Positions 9,105 to 18,159 of a stretch of DNA of 64,000 nt are shown here, one piece after another. How positions within the stretch are numbered: position 1 is the first letter of the stretch; each line of letters starts with the position of its first letter. Location: NCBI RefSeq assembly GCF_000686525.1, contig NZ_JMKT01000012.1, positions 177,536-241,535 on the forward strand, written 5' to 3'. The position numbers and the translations under genes were made by a program. The notes under the pieces were generated by a model, which was not told the DNA's origin, searched no databases, and saw only the letters and a program-made list of their open reading frames with translations. Origin of the DNA: Desulfonatronovibrio hydrogenovorans DSM 9292. GTDB lineage: Bacteria; Desulfobacterota; Desulfovibrionia; Desulfovibrionales; Desulfonatronovibrionaceae.

Positions 9105-9163
9105 GCCGGGCCTGGCCGGACACTGCCAGATACAGGGAGCGTTCGGACAAGGCCCGGCCTTTA
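9105..9163 (+). terminator. Hairpin after TRAP permease gene
   Basis: Inverted repeat GCCGGGCCT (9105-9113) / AGGCCCGGC (9150-9158) followed by a weak T-rich stretch (CTTTAC). It lies 8 bases after the permease stop. The loop is long (36 bases), so termination efficiency is uncertain. Confidence 0.5.
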
Positions 9164-9346
9164 CAAAAAGTTGTTTTAGGAGTTAAATAAGCTGTACTTC
9201 AGACCCGGTCTGAAGGTTCTGAGATGCTGCATGTTAAAATCCAGCCGCGGCTGGGCCCGGTTAGTGCTGCCGGACCCGGATGTCCATTCCGGGCCTTTAA
9301 CCGGCCTGGATCGGTTCAGTTGTCCAGATAACCCACCGGAGCAGGT

Positions 9347-10396
9347 ATGATTGCCTATACCATTTATTTGCCCCAGATCAAAGGCTTGCTGAGGAAGTGG
9401 AGCCAGGAGTTTGAGATCCATGTGCCCACCAGGGCGGAAGGGGATTTTTTTGAATTCAGACCCTGGACCCAAGAGGTGGAAATAGCCTGGGATTATGATC
9501 TGGCTTATACGACCTTGAAGAAGTTTTTTCTGCCGCCAAAGGAAGATATCCTTTGTTTCAACATGAAGGACTATTCGGCCAACCCGGTGATCAACGCTCC
9601 CAGGCAGCTCCTGCTGGGGGTCCATCCTTACGATATCAAGGCTGTGAATCAGCTGGATCAGCTTATGGATATGGACAGCCCTGATGTCAATTACAGGGCC
9701 AGAAGGGACAACACTCTGATCTTCGGACTTGAACCGGCCAATGTTGCAGACACGGCTTTCTGGTCCAGCATGGGAGCAGCCAGGGTGGATTTCGGGTTTG
9801 ACCTCTACTGGACCCGGATCAGTCCCGGGGCCTTTTTTGTCCAGGTTGGTTCAGCCAAGGGCGAGGAAATGATCAAGCTGGACGGACCCATTGAAAAATC
9901 CAGCGTGGCCCAGAAGGAGGCGGCCAGGAGGGCCCATCTGAAGATCCTTGCCCAGGCCGAAAAAAGAACTTTGAAATATGACTGGAACCGGGTTCCGGAT
10001 CAGGTCAATAAGTTTTTCAGCAACCGGACCTTCTGGATGGAAAGGGCCAAGACCTGCCTTTCGTGCGGGTCATGCAACCTGGTCTGTCCCACCTGTTACT
10101 GCTTTGATATCCAGGAGGAAGCCGATGACCTGCTCAAGCAGGGCAAAAGATACCGCCAGTGGGACGGATGCATGCTGACCGGGTTTGCCGAGATAGCCGG
10201 GGGACATAATTTCCGGGCTTCTGCCTGGGAAAGATATCGGCATAGATATATGCGTAAGGGAAAGTATATTTTTGACAAGCTTGGTGAGCTCGGATGCGTG
10301 GGCTGTGGACGGTGCGTCAGGGCCTGTACTGCCCGGATAGCCAATCCCAGGGAAGTTTACAATGATATCTGGGAGGCCATAAAGAATGAAATCTGA
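9347..10396 (+). CDS. hydB: [NiFe] hydrogenase (sulfhydrogenase type), beta subunit, 4Fe-4S protein
   Basis: 349 residues. This is the ferredoxin-like beta subunit of cytoplasmic HydBGDA hydrogenases (group 3b, also called sulfhydrogenase). It relays electrons between the NAD(P)/FAD subunit and the hydrogenase core. Two C-terminal cluster motifs are visible: CLSCGSCNLVCP (about 236-247) and CVGCGRCVRAC (about 317-327). Extra Cys lie between them. GGAG stands 6-7 bases before ATG 9347. The gene overlaps hydG by 11 bases. Gene order beta-gamma-delta-alpha matches the arrangement known from Pyrococcus sulfhydrogenase I. Confidence 0.85.
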   Translation: MIAYTIYLPQIKGLLRKWSQEFEIHVPTRAEGDFFEFRPWTQEVEIAWDYDLAYTTLKKFFLPPKEDILCFNMKDYSANPVINAPRQLLLGVHPYDIKAVNQLDQLMDMDSPDVNYRARRDNTLIFGLEPANVADTAFWSSMGAARVDFGFDLYWTRISPGAFFVQVGSAKGEEMIKLDGPIEKSSVAQKEAARRAHLKILAQAEKRTLKYDWNRVPDQVNKFFSNRTFWMERAKTCLSCGSCNLVCPTCYCFDIQEEADDLLKQGKRYRQWDGCMLTGFAEIAGGHNFRASAWERYRHRYMRKGKYIFDKLGELGCVGCGRCVRACTARIANPREVYNDIWEAIKNEI

Positions 10397-11216
10397 TTTT
10401 TCCCCCTATGTGCCCAGGCCGGCCACCCTGGTGGCCAAAAAAGAACTCAATGAGTACGTCACCCTGTTTGAATTCGCCCAGGACAGTGGAAAGCCCCTGG
10501 CCCACAGGCCGGGTCAGTTTATCCAGGTCTCAGTCTACGGAGTTGGCGAAGCCCCGTTTTCAGTAAGTTCTCCCCCCCGCACCGACCACCACCATTTTGA
10601 GATAGCTGTGCGCAGAGTGGGTTCGGTCACCAATGCCCTGCACGGTCTGGAAGTTGGAGCAAAAATAGGGATCAGGGGTCCCTATGGTTCGTATTTTCCC
10701 ATGCAGAAGTTCGTGGGCCAGGATTTTCTTTTTGTGGCCGGAGGTCTTGGCTACATACCCCTGCGCAGCGTACTGCATTACATGTTAAGACACCGGGATG
10801 AGTTTGGAAAGCTGACCCTCCTGGTAGGGACCAGAAATCCCGGGGAGAGGATATTTACGGATCAGCTGGCTGAGATCAGCAAAAGAAGCGATCTGGATGT
10901 TCTGGAGACCGTGGATGCACCGGATGAAGAATGGCAGGGAAATGTCGGAGTCATTACCACCCTTTTTCCCAAGATCAGGATCAATCCCGAGACAACCTAC
11001 GTGGCCACCATAGGCCCGCCGGTCATGTACCGGTTCGTCATCCAGGAGTGCAGCAAACTGGGGATCCCTCAGGACCGGATCTATGTATCCCTGGAAAGAA
11101 GAATGAAGTGCGGCCTGGGCAAATGCGGGCATTGCCAGATAAACGGGCTGAACTGCTGTCTGGACGGCCCGGTGTTCTGTTACACCGAGATCGCCGGGCT
11201 GGGTGAAGCATTGTAG
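10386..11216 (+). CDS. hydG: [NiFe] hydrogenase (sulfhydrogenase type), gamma subunit, FAD/NAD(P)-binding
   Basis: 276 residues of the ferredoxin-reductase-like family. FAD-binding elements are RPGQFIQVSV (about 38-47) and EAPFSVSS (about 55-62). The nucleotide-binding glycine motif GGLGYIPLRS is near residue 119. A C-terminal 2Fe-2S segment reads CGLGKCGHC with two further Cys close behind. It exchanges electrons with NAD(P)H. The start overlaps hydB by 11 bases. hydD follows after 71 bases with its own AAGGAGG site. Confidence 0.87.
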   Translation: MKSDFSPYVPRPATLVAKKELNEYVTLFEFAQDSGKPLAHRPGQFIQVSVYGVGEAPFSVSSPPRTDHHHFEIAVRRVGSVTNALHGLEVGAKIGIRGPYGSYFPMQKFVGQDFLFVAGGLGYIPLRSVLHYMLRHRDEFGKLTLLVGTRNPGERIFTDQLAEISKRSDLDVLETVDAPDEEWQGNVGVITTLFPKIRINPETTYVATIGPPVMYRFVIQECSKLGIPQDRIYVSLERRMKCGLGKCGHCQINGLNCCLDGPVFCYTEIAGLGEAL

Positions 11217-11287
11217 CAACGACCGGAAAAAACGGGCAGAAAACCTGTTTTGGATCAGTTCCTCAGGGATTTTACAAGGAGGCGTTT

Positions 11288-12028
11288 ATGCCGGCAAAGC
11301 CCAAAGTAGCATTTTTTGATTTTGCAGGATGTGAAGGGGACCAGCTCCAGGTGGCCAACCTGGAGGAAAGGCTCCTTGATCTGGCATCCCATATTGATAT
11401 TGTCAGGTTCCGGGAAATAAAGAGCATTAAGCAGGACAACTATGATATAGCCTTTGTGGAGGGTTCCATTACCAGGCCTGAAGATGAGCCCAGGATCAGG
11501 GAGATCAGGGACAGGGCCACGATCCTGGTTGCCCTGGGGGCTTGCGCCACCATCGGCGGGATCAACTGTCTGAAGAATTTTCTCAGTGAATCCGAATACA
11601 GGGCTACTGTATACGGTCAGTTCAGCAGGTGGTACTCAACTTATGCAGCCAGGCCTTTGTCCGCAGTGGTCAGGGTGGACATGGACATTCACGGCTGCCC
11701 GGTGGACAGGGACGAGTTTGCCCGGGCTGTTAAAGAGCTGCTGCTGGGCAAGATTTACTCACCTCCTGACTATCCGGTCTGTGTTGAATGCAAGATGGCC
11801 GGTAACATCTGCAGATACGAACAGGGCAAACTCTGTCTGGGTATCGTGACCAGGGCTGGGTGCAAGGCCTGTTGCGTCAGCGAAGGCAGTGTTTGCTGGG
11901 GATGCCGGGGGCCGGCTCCTGACGCCAATATGGACGCAGCCGGTCAGATCATGGACAGCCATGGCTTTTCCTGGCTGGATGCCCAGGACCACTTGAGGCT
12001 TTATTTTGGCTTTAACAGCAGGCTGTAA
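11288..12028 (+). CDS. hydD: [NiFe] hydrogenase (sulfhydrogenase type), delta (small) subunit
   Basis: 246 residues, the small subunit that holds the iron-sulfur relay next to the active site. Typical segments are ALGACATIGG (about 82-91), IHGCPVDRDEF (about 135), CVECKMAGNIC, GIVTRAGCKACC and CWGCRGP. The N-terminal proximal-cluster motif is unusual. Residues 14-18 read GCEGD, so the second Cys of the usual CxxC pair is replaced by Asp18, while Cys15 remains. Whether that is common in this group cannot be judged here. ACAAGGAGG precedes ATG 11288. Confidence 0.87.
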   Translation: MPAKPKVAFFDFAGCEGDQLQVANLEERLLDLASHIDIVRFREIKSIKQDNYDIAFVEGSITRPEDEPRIREIRDRATILVALGACATIGGINCLKNFLSESEYRATVYGQFSRWYSTYAARPLSAVVRVDMDIHGCPVDRDEFARAVKELLLGKIYSPPDYPVCVECKMAGNICRYEQGKLCLGIVTRAGCKACCVSEGSVCWGCRGPAPDANMDAAGQIMDSHGFSWLDAQDHLRLYFGFNSRL

Positions 12029-12052
12029 GTACTTGAGCCTGGCGGAGAAGAT

Positions 12053-13441
12053 ATGACCAAAGCAGCAGCAAAGGAAAAAAAGGAAAAAAAATCTGGCAGC
12101 CCGGCTGCAGCCGGACCCAGGAAGCTTGAGGTCAAGCATCTGACCAGGGTGGAAGGTCACGGAAACATCATTGTCAAGCTGGATGCAAAGAACCACGTCC
12201 AGGATTGCAGATGGGAAATTGTGGAAGCCCCCAGGTTTTTTGAAGCCATGGTCCAGGGCAGGCCTTATGAAGATATTCATCATATTGTTTCCAGAATATG
12301 CGGAATCTGTTCCATAGGTCATCAGCTCTGCTCCATCCAGGCCACAGAAGACGCTTTCGGGTTCAATGCTTCGGAACAGACCCTGGAACTCAGAAAACTT
12401 GCCCTGCATGCAGAAAATCTGCAGAGTCATCTGCTGCATATCGGCTACCTGGTCCTGCCTGATCTTCTGGGCGTGGACTCTGTCCTGCCCCTGGCCCAGA
12501 CCCACAGGGAAGAACTGCTGAACCTGGTGGCCTGCAGAAGGGTGGCCAATGAATTCAGCAGGCTCATCTGTGGCCGGACCACTCATCCTCAAAGACTCAT
12601 ACCCGGCGGCATGGAAAAAATTCCCACCAGGGCTGAACTGCAGGAACTGCAGTCCAAACTGGAGGGCAGCCTGAGCCGGATGGACAGGATTGTTGACTTG
12701 TTTGCGGCCCTGGCAGACAAATGGCCGGATTTTAAACGTCCCACAGAATATGTGGCCCTGGTTTCACCTTCGGAATACGCCCTGTATTCCGGAGAAATAG
12801 GCAGTTCCAGTGATATCAACAGGCCGGCCTCCCTGTACCGGCAGGTGACCAATGAGTACTGCGTACCCCAGTCCACAGCCAAATGGGCCAAGAATACCGG
12901 TGAGTCCTATATGGTGGGAGCCCTGGCCAGATTCAACCTCAACCACAGACTGCTCAAACCGGGTGCCCGGCAGGCTGCCCAGAAGCTGGGGCTCAAGGCC
13001 CCTGAACATAATCCCTATCTGAATACCGTAGCTCAGTTAGTGGAATGCGTGCATTCGACCGAGGACTCCCTGGAAATCATTGCCGGACTTCTGGCCAGGG
13101 GGCTGAAACATGAAACCCCTCCCACCATCAGGGTCAAGGCAGGAAAAGGAGTGGGGGCAGTGGAGGTTCCAAGGGGAATTCTCATCCACAGCTACGAATA
13201 CAGTGATGAAGGCCGGATCATCTCTGCGGACTGCGTTATTCCCACCAACCAGAATCACGGCAATATTCAGATGGACATGGACGCTTTAAAACCCATGCTG
13301 TCCGGGCTTGAGCCTGAGGCTATCGAACTCAAGCTGAGCATGCTGGTCCGGGGATATGATCCCTGTATTTCCTGCTCCACCCATCTCCTTGATGTTTCTG
13401 GAACCCCGGCCCGGAAACTGGTCAAGTTTGTCCGGGTCTGA
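12053..13441 (+). CDS. hydA: [NiFe] hydrogenase (sulfhydrogenase type), alpha (large, catalytic) subunit
   Basis: 462 residues. The large subunit binds the NiFe(CN)2CO centre through two CxxC pairs. RICGICSIGH is at about 80-89 and DPCISCSTH at about 436-444. Both are Cys, with no selenocysteine codon. An 18-residue tail follows the last His and would be trimmed by a maturation protease if handled like most large subunits. The first 20 residues are Lys/Ala-rich. hydA follows hydD by 24 bases. No hyp maturation or protease genes are in the window. Confidence 0.9.
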   Translation: MTKAAAKEKKEKKSGSPAAAGPRKLEVKHLTRVEGHGNIIVKLDAKNHVQDCRWEIVEAPRFFEAMVQGRPYEDIHHIVSRICGICSIGHQLCSIQATEDAFGFNASEQTLELRKLALHAENLQSHLLHIGYLVLPDLLGVDSVLPLAQTHREELLNLVACRRVANEFSRLICGRTTHPQRLIPGGMEKIPTRAELQELQSKLEGSLSRMDRIVDLFAALADKWPDFKRPTEYVALVSPSEYALYSGEIGSSSDINRPASLYRQVTNEYCVPQSTAKWAKNTGESYMVGALARFNLNHRLLKPGARQAAQKLGLKAPEHNPYLNTVAQLVECVHSTEDSLEIIAGLLARGLKHETPPTIRVKAGKGVGAVEVPRGILIHSYEYSDEGRIISADCVIPTNQNHGNIQMDMDALKPMLSGLEPEAIELKLSMLVRGYDPCISCSTHLLDVSGTPARKLVKFVRV

Positions 13442-13447
13442 TCTGGT

Positions 13448-14389
13448 GTGCCGGAAAATCTAGCCCTGCTTCTACTGGTCTGCTACCTGGCTGACCTCTT
13501 CCTGGGCGACCCGGACCGGTGGCCTCACCCGGTCAGGCTTTTGGGAACTTTCCTGGGGCAGGCCGAGTCAGGAGCCAGAAATTCAGGTCAGAACCTCAAG
13601 GTTTGCGGTTTTGTGGTCCTGATTCTGGGATCTTTTCTGGTCTACTGGCTGACCAGCCTGATCATATCCATTCCCATTCTGGGCTTAGTGGCGGCCCTTT
13701 ATCTTGGTTATGCCTCCCTGGCCCTGGGCTGTCTGATCAGAGAAACCAGGAAGGTCCAGAAGATCATTATTTCCGGGGACCTGCCCCGGGCCAGAAAGTC
13801 TCTGGGTCTGCTGGTGAGCAGGGACACTCAGGAACTGGATGAGCAGGGGCTGTATCAGGCCCTGGCTGAAACAGCTGCAGAAAACTATAATGACGCTTTT
13901 TGTGCCCCATTTTTCTACTTGAGCCTGCTGGGCGTTCCTTTTGTCTGGGTATACAAGCTGGTGAGCACCATGGACTCCATGTGGGGCTACAAGAATGAGA
14001 AATGGAAGGATCTCGGTCTGGCCGGGGCCAGGGCCGACGATATCCTGGCTTATCTGCCTGCCCGGCTGGGTTTTCTCTCCCTGGTGGGGGCCGGATTCAT
14101 CCTGGGCCTGGGGAAAAAAACCGCTTTTTCAGCCATGGTCCGGGATGCCCGCCGAACCGAGAGTCCCAATGCCGGCTGGACCATGGCCGGGACAGCCCAC
14201 CTGCTCGGGACCAGGATGGGAGGCCGGGCGTCATATTTCGGCCTTGCCAGAGAAAAGCCCCTGCTTGGCCCGGGTCTGGAAAATTATTCTTCAGCAAAGA
14301 TAGATCAACTGGTGAGCCTAATCCTGACCGCCTCTTTCCTGTATGGATCAGCCTTTGTAGCCCTGGCCGCTCTGATGGCCGGGTTCTAG
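13448..14389 (+). CDS. cbiB: Adenosylcobinamide-phosphate synthase (CbiB/CobD)
   Basis: 313 residues, a membrane protein of the cobalamin pathway that attaches the aminopropanol arm to adenosylcobyric acid. The family signature DLFLGDPDRWPHPVRLLG is at about residues 16-33, and TAAENYNDAF and ARADDILAYLPARL follow; several hydrophobic helices are evident. The start is GTG 13448, only 6 bases after the hydA stop and without a clear Shine-Dalgarno site, so translation is probably coupled to hydA. It shows that the organism makes or salvages B12, which matters for the riboswitch further on. Confidence 0.88.
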   Translation: MPENLALLLLVCYLADLFLGDPDRWPHPVRLLGTFLGQAESGARNSGQNLKVCGFVVLILGSFLVYWLTSLIISIPILGLVAALYLGYASLALGCLIRETRKVQKIIISGDLPRARKSLGLLVSRDTQELDEQGLYQALAETAAENYNDAFCAPFFYLSLLGVPFVWVYKLVSTMDSMWGYKNEKWKDLGLAGARADDILAYLPARLGFLSLVGAGFILGLGKKTAFSAMVRDARRTESPNAGWTMAGTAHLLGTRMGGRASYFGLAREKPLLGPGLENYSSAKIDQLVSLILTASFLYGSAFVALAALMAGF

Positions 14390-14511
14390 TTTTTCTGCAT
14401 CGTATTCCACCAGCCTGGATCTTCTCCTCACCCCTTTTTTTCTGGCCATCAGCCAATCAAGCAATTCCAATCGGGCTCCGGCTTAAAGGACAAGGAGTTG
14501 TGCTTTATCTG

Positions 14512-14578
14512 GATCATTCTTGACGGAGGCCATATTTTAGAATAAAAGTATATAAAAAAGGCTGAACAAAGAATGATC
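14512..14578. promoter_or_regulatory. Promoter and dyad upstream of the Lrp-type regulator
   Basis: TTGACG (14520-14525), 17 bases, TAAAAG (14543-14548) form a plausible plus-strand promoter. The 10-base inverted repeat GATCATTCTT (14512-14521) / AAGAATGATC (14569-14578) brackets it. The left arm touches the -35 box and the right arm covers the start codon of the regulator gene, a layout that would suit autoregulation. Confidence 0.45.
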
Positions 14579-15046
14579 GACGAAAAAGATAAAAGAATAC
14601 TGAAGTTGCTCCAGAAAAACAGTCGGATTTCCAATGCTGAAATCGCCAGGAGGATGAATATGGCGCCTTCAGCCATTCTGGAGCGGATTCGAAAACTTGA
14701 GAAAAAGGGGATCATCAAGGGTTATGAACTGCGCATCGACCCCAAAGCCTTGGGTCTGTCCCTGACGGTCATCACCATGGTCAGGACCCAGGAGGACGTG
14801 GGATCAACCAGGATCGGGCAGGAGCTGGCCATGATTTCTGACATCCAGGAAGTATACTTTATTGCTGGAGAATATTCGTACATGGTCAAGGCCAGGGTGG
14901 CGGACACTGACGCCCTGACCGGGCTTCTGCAGCAGATGGGGGAGGTTCCGGGAATCAGGGATACCAGAACCACATTTGTCCTGGACACGATCAAGGAAGA
15001 GGCAGGCCCGGACCTTGAGGGATCAGGGCTGCAGCCCGCAGAATGA
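14573..15046 (+). CDS. Lrp/AsnC family transcriptional regulator
   Basis: 157 residues. An N-terminal winged helix-turn-helix (DEKDKRILKLLQKNSRIS, then NAEIARRM and APSAILERIRKLEKKGII) is followed by an RAM/AsnC effector domain (about 65-140) with the MVKAR strand. Lrp-family proteins respond to amino acids. putA begins 28 bases after its stop, so the likely job is proline-responsive control of putA, as PutR does in other bacteria (inference). The start codon sits inside an inverted repeat, suggesting autoregulation. Confidence 0.88.
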   Translation: MIDEKDKRILKLLQKNSRISNAEIARRMNMAPSAILERIRKLEKKGIIKGYELRIDPKALGLSLTVITMVRTQEDVGSTRIGQELAMISDIQEVYFIAGEYSYMVKARVADTDALTGLLQQMGEVPGIRDTRTTFVLDTIKEEAGPDLEGSGLQPAE

Positions 15047-15074
15047 ATTAATGAATAATCAGCAGGAGGAGAGC

Positions 15075-18000
15075 ATGTCCAACAGCAATGATGTTTTGAA
15101 TACCAGAATCAGAGCCAGGGGCCGGGAGTTTTTTGAAAGCATAAAAGGCGAAGCCCCGTCCATCTTTAACAAAGGCTGGTGGACGGGCAAGGTCATGGAC
15201 TGGGCCATGCGCAACGAAGATTTCAAGGTCCAGCTGTTCCGGTTTGTGGATGTCCTGCCCTATCTGAACACCTCTGATTCCCTGACCAGGCACATCCAGG
15301 AATATTTCGGGGGTGATGACCAGGAAATTCCGTCAGTGCTCAAGTGGGGGGCCAAGGGAACCGGCTGGGGAGGAGGCCTGGCTGGAAAGATCATGGCCAA
15401 ATCCATCCGCTCCAATATCGAAAGTATGGCCAAACAGTTCATTATCGGTGAGAACATCAAACAGGGACTGAAGACCTTGAACAGGCTGCGCAAGGATGAT
15501 TTCGCATTTACCGTGGACATCCTGGGAGAGGCTACAGTCAGTGAAGAGGAAGGCATTCAGTACCAGCAGAGCTATCTGGAACTCCTGGACGGCCTGGCCA
15601 AAGGCGCTTCATCCTGGAAGGCCCTGGGTGGAGGAGAAGGCCAGGACTGGGGTTACGCGCCCAAGATCAATATTTCCATCAAGCCTTCAGCCCTTTACTC
15701 CCAGGCCAGACCTTCTGATTTTGCCGGTTCTGTGGCTGCCATCTGCCAGCGGCTCAAACCGGTGGCCCTCAAGGCCAAAGAAATGGGAGCCCATCTGTGC
15801 ATTGACATGGAACAGTACAAGTTCAAGGATATCACCATTGAAGTCTATAAAAAGCTCCGGTCTGATTCCGACCTGGTGGATTTTGACCAGCTGGCCATTG
15901 TCCTGCAGTCCTATCTGGTGGATACCGACCATGATCTGGCCCATCTTTTGGCCTGGTCCAGGGAAGAGGATTTGCCCATTGCCATCAGGCTGGTCAAGGG
16001 AGCGTACTGGGATTATGAGACAGTTATTGCCAAACAGAGCGGGTGGAGGGTCCCGGTCTATACCATCAAGGCCGACACTGATGCAGCCTTTGAACGCCAG
16101 TCCAGAAAGATTCTGGAAAACAGTGATATCTGTTATTTTGCCTGCGGATCCCACAATATCCGGTCTATTGCTGCGGTTATGGAAACGGCTCTGGAGCTGG
16201 GAGTTCCTGAGGAAAGGTACGAATTCCAGGTCCTTTACGGTATGGCTGAGCCAGTGCGCAAAGGGCTGCTTAATGTAGCCAAAAGGGTCAGGCTTTACTC
16301 CCCGTACGGGGAGATTCTGCCTGGCATGGCCTATCTGGTCCGCAGGCTGCTGGAAAATACAGCCAATGAATCCTTCCTGCGTCAGAGTTTTGTGGAAGGG
16401 GCTGAAATGGATCGTCTGCTGGAAGACCCGGCTGTTCTGGCTGAAGAGGAAAGGGAGGCCAGGCAGAAGCAGGACCAGCCCAGCAAGGCAATACCTCCTT
16501 TTGTTAATGAGAGTTTTGCCGATTTCACCCTTGAATCAGAAAGAAAGGCCTTTCCCCAGGCCATTGACCAGGTCCGCCAGGAAATGGGCGGCATCTACCC
16601 CTTGATTATCAACAACAGGGAAGTAGTCACAGAAGATAAAATCCCATCCTACAATCCGGCTGACCCGGATGAAATCATCGGTCAGGTCTGCCAGGCTTCC
16701 AGGCAGGAAGTGGATCTGGCCCTGGAAGGAGCCAGACAGGCCCTGCCCATGTGGCGTGACCTTGGCCCCCAGGACCGGGCCAATTATCTGTTCAAGGCAG
16801 CAGACATCGCCCGTAAAGACATCTTCAAGCTCTCGGCCTGGCAGGTCCTGGAGGTGGGCAAGCAGTGGAGTCAGGCTCATGCTGACGTGGGTGAGGCCAT
16901 TGATTTCATGGAATACTATGCCAGGGATATGCTCAGGCTTGGTCAGCCAAGGCGCATGGGCCGGGCTCCAGGCGAGGTCAACCATCTGTTTTACCAGTCC
17001 AAAGGGATTGCTGCAGTCATTTCACCCTGGAATTTCCCCCTGGCCATCAGCTGCGGCATGACCTCGGCCGCCTTAGTCACAGGAAACTGCGTTTTGTACA
17101 AACCAGCCGGTGTAGCCTCGGTTATTGGGTACGGCCTGGCTGATATTTACCGCAAGGCCGGCATTCCGGACGGAGTGTTCCATTTTATTCCCGGCCGGGG
17201 CCGGATCATCGGGGACTATATTGTCGAGCATCCGGACATCAGCCTGATCGCCTTTACCGGGTCCATGGAAGTGGGTCTGAGGATTGTGAACAAGGCTTCA
17301 GTGGTGCAGACCGGCCAGCAGCAGGTCAAAAGGGTTATTGCTGAGATGGGCGGAAAAAATGCCATCATCATTGACGATGACGCTGACCTGGATGAGGCGG
17401 TCCTGGAAGTGGTCTATTCGGCCTATGGCTTCCAGGGTCAGAAGTGCTCGGCCTGCTCCAGGGTGATTGTTCTGGAGAATATCTATGACAAGTTCATTAC
17501 CAGGCTGGTGGAAGCGGCCAGATCCCTGAAGATTGGCCCGGCTGAAGATCCGGGCAACTATATGGGGCCGGTGGTGGACAGGTCAGCCCAGGAAAAGATT
17601 AACGAGTATGTGGACCTGGCCGGTCAGGAGGGCAATATCCTGTATAGGTCCGATGTTCCGGAAAAGGGCTGTTATGTCCCCCTGACTATTGTGGATTCCA
17701 TTACTCCAGAGCACAGGATTGCCCAGGAAGAGATCTTTGGTCCGGTCCTGGCTGTTATGAAGGCCAGGGATTTTGATCAGGCCATTGAATGGGCCAATTC
17801 AACCCGGTTTGCCCTGACCGGGGCGGTGTTCAGCCGCAGCCCAAAAAACCTGGACAAGGCCAGGACAGAGTTCCGGGTGGGCAACCTGTACCTGAACCGG
17901 GGCAGCACCGGGGCTTTGGTGGAACGTCAGCCCTTTGGCGGGTTCAAGATGTCCGGAGTGGGCTCCAAGGCCGGCGGACCTGATTACCTGATGCAGTTCC

Positions 18001-18080
18001 TGGATCCCAGGTGCGTCACTGAAAACACCATGCGCAGAGGCTTCGCACCCATTGCTGAGGATGATGACTGGGTTGAATAA
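15075..18080 (+). CDS. putA: Bifunctional proline dehydrogenase / L-glutamate gamma-semialdehyde dehydrogenase
   Basis: 1001 residues from ATG 15075, which is preceded by CAGGAGGAGAG; the frame is open farther upstream but overlaps the regulator gene. The N-terminal half is a FAD-dependent proline dehydrogenase barrel (for example IAIRLVKGAYWDYE). The C-terminal half is an aldehyde dehydrogenase with ISPWNFPLAISCG, FTGSMEVG, EMGGKNAI and the catalytic GQKCSACSR. The pair oxidises proline to glutamate. The length corresponds to short PutA proteins without the DNA-binding ribbon-helix-helix domain, consistent with a separate regulator upstream. Confidence 0.93.
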   Translation: MSNSNDVLNTRIRARGREFFESIKGEAPSIFNKGWWTGKVMDWAMRNEDFKVQLFRFVDVLPYLNTSDSLTRHIQEYFGGDDQEIPSVLKWGAKGTGWGGGLAGKIMAKSIRSNIESMAKQFIIGENIKQGLKTLNRLRKDDFAFTVDILGEATVSEEEGIQYQQSYLELLDGLAKGASSWKALGGGEGQDWGYAPKINISIKPSALYSQARPSDFAGSVAAICQRLKPVALKAKEMGAHLCIDMEQYKFKDITIEVYKKLRSDSDLVDFDQLAIVLQSYLVDTDHDLAHLLAWSREEDLPIAIRLVKGAYWDYETVIAKQSGWRVPVYTIKADTDAAFERQSRKILENSDICYFACGSHNIRSIAAVMETALELGVPEERYEFQVLYGMAEPVRKGLLNVAKRVRLYSPYGEILPGMAYLVRRLLENTANESFLRQSFVEGAEMDRLLEDPAVLAEEEREARQKQDQPSKAIPPFVNESFADFTLESERKAFPQAIDQVRQEMGGIYPLIINNREVVTEDKIPSYNPADPDEIIGQVCQASRQEVDLALEGARQALPMWRDLGPQDRANYLFKAADIARKDIFKLSAWQVLEVGKQWSQAHADVGEAIDFMEYYARDMLRLGQPRRMGRAPGEVNHLFYQSKGIAAVISPWNFPLAISCGMTSAALVTGNCVLYKPAGVASVIGYGLADIYRKAGIPDGVFHFIPGRGRIIGDYIVEHPDISLIAFTGSMEVGLRIVNKASVVQTGQQQVKRVIAEMGGKNAIIIDDDADLDEAVLEVVYSAYGFQGQKCSACSRVIVLENIYDKFITRLVEAARSLKIGPAEDPGNYMGPVVDRSAQEKINEYVDLAGQEGNILYRSDVPEKGCYVPLTIVDSITPEHRIAQEEIFGPVLAVMKARDFDQAIEWANSTRFALTGAVFSRSPKNLDKARTEFRVGNLYLNRGSTGALVERQPFGGFKMSGVGSKAGGPDYLMQFLDPRCVTENTMRRGFAPIAEDDDWVE

Positions 18081-18114
18081 TGCCTCAGCCAATAAATAAG
18101 CTGTAGATAATACT

Positions 18115-18159
18115 ACCTCTGCTGGATGCAGTTTGTGGTCAAAACTATCCAGCAGAGGT
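18115..18159. terminator. 13-bp perfect inverted repeat after putA
   Basis: ACCTCTGCTGGAT (18115-18127) is repeated inverted as ATCCAGCAGAGGT (18147-18159), with a 19-base spacer. There is no T-run after the right arm, so it may be a Rho-independent hairpin of poor quality, an mRNA 3'-end stabiliser, or an operator. The rest of 18081-18430 shows no gene. Confidence 0.4.

Noticed and set aside
9978..10178. Alternative small frames within the hydrogenase genes
   Set aside because: They are frame-shifted shadows; the main frames carry all cluster motifs without interruption.
12053..13441. Possible selenocysteine [NiFeSe] hydrogenase, given the tRNA-Sec nearby
   Set aside because: Both active-site pairs read CxxC with TGT/TGC codons; no in-frame TGA occurs, and the subunit set is the cytoplasmic group 3 type rather than periplasmic HysAB.
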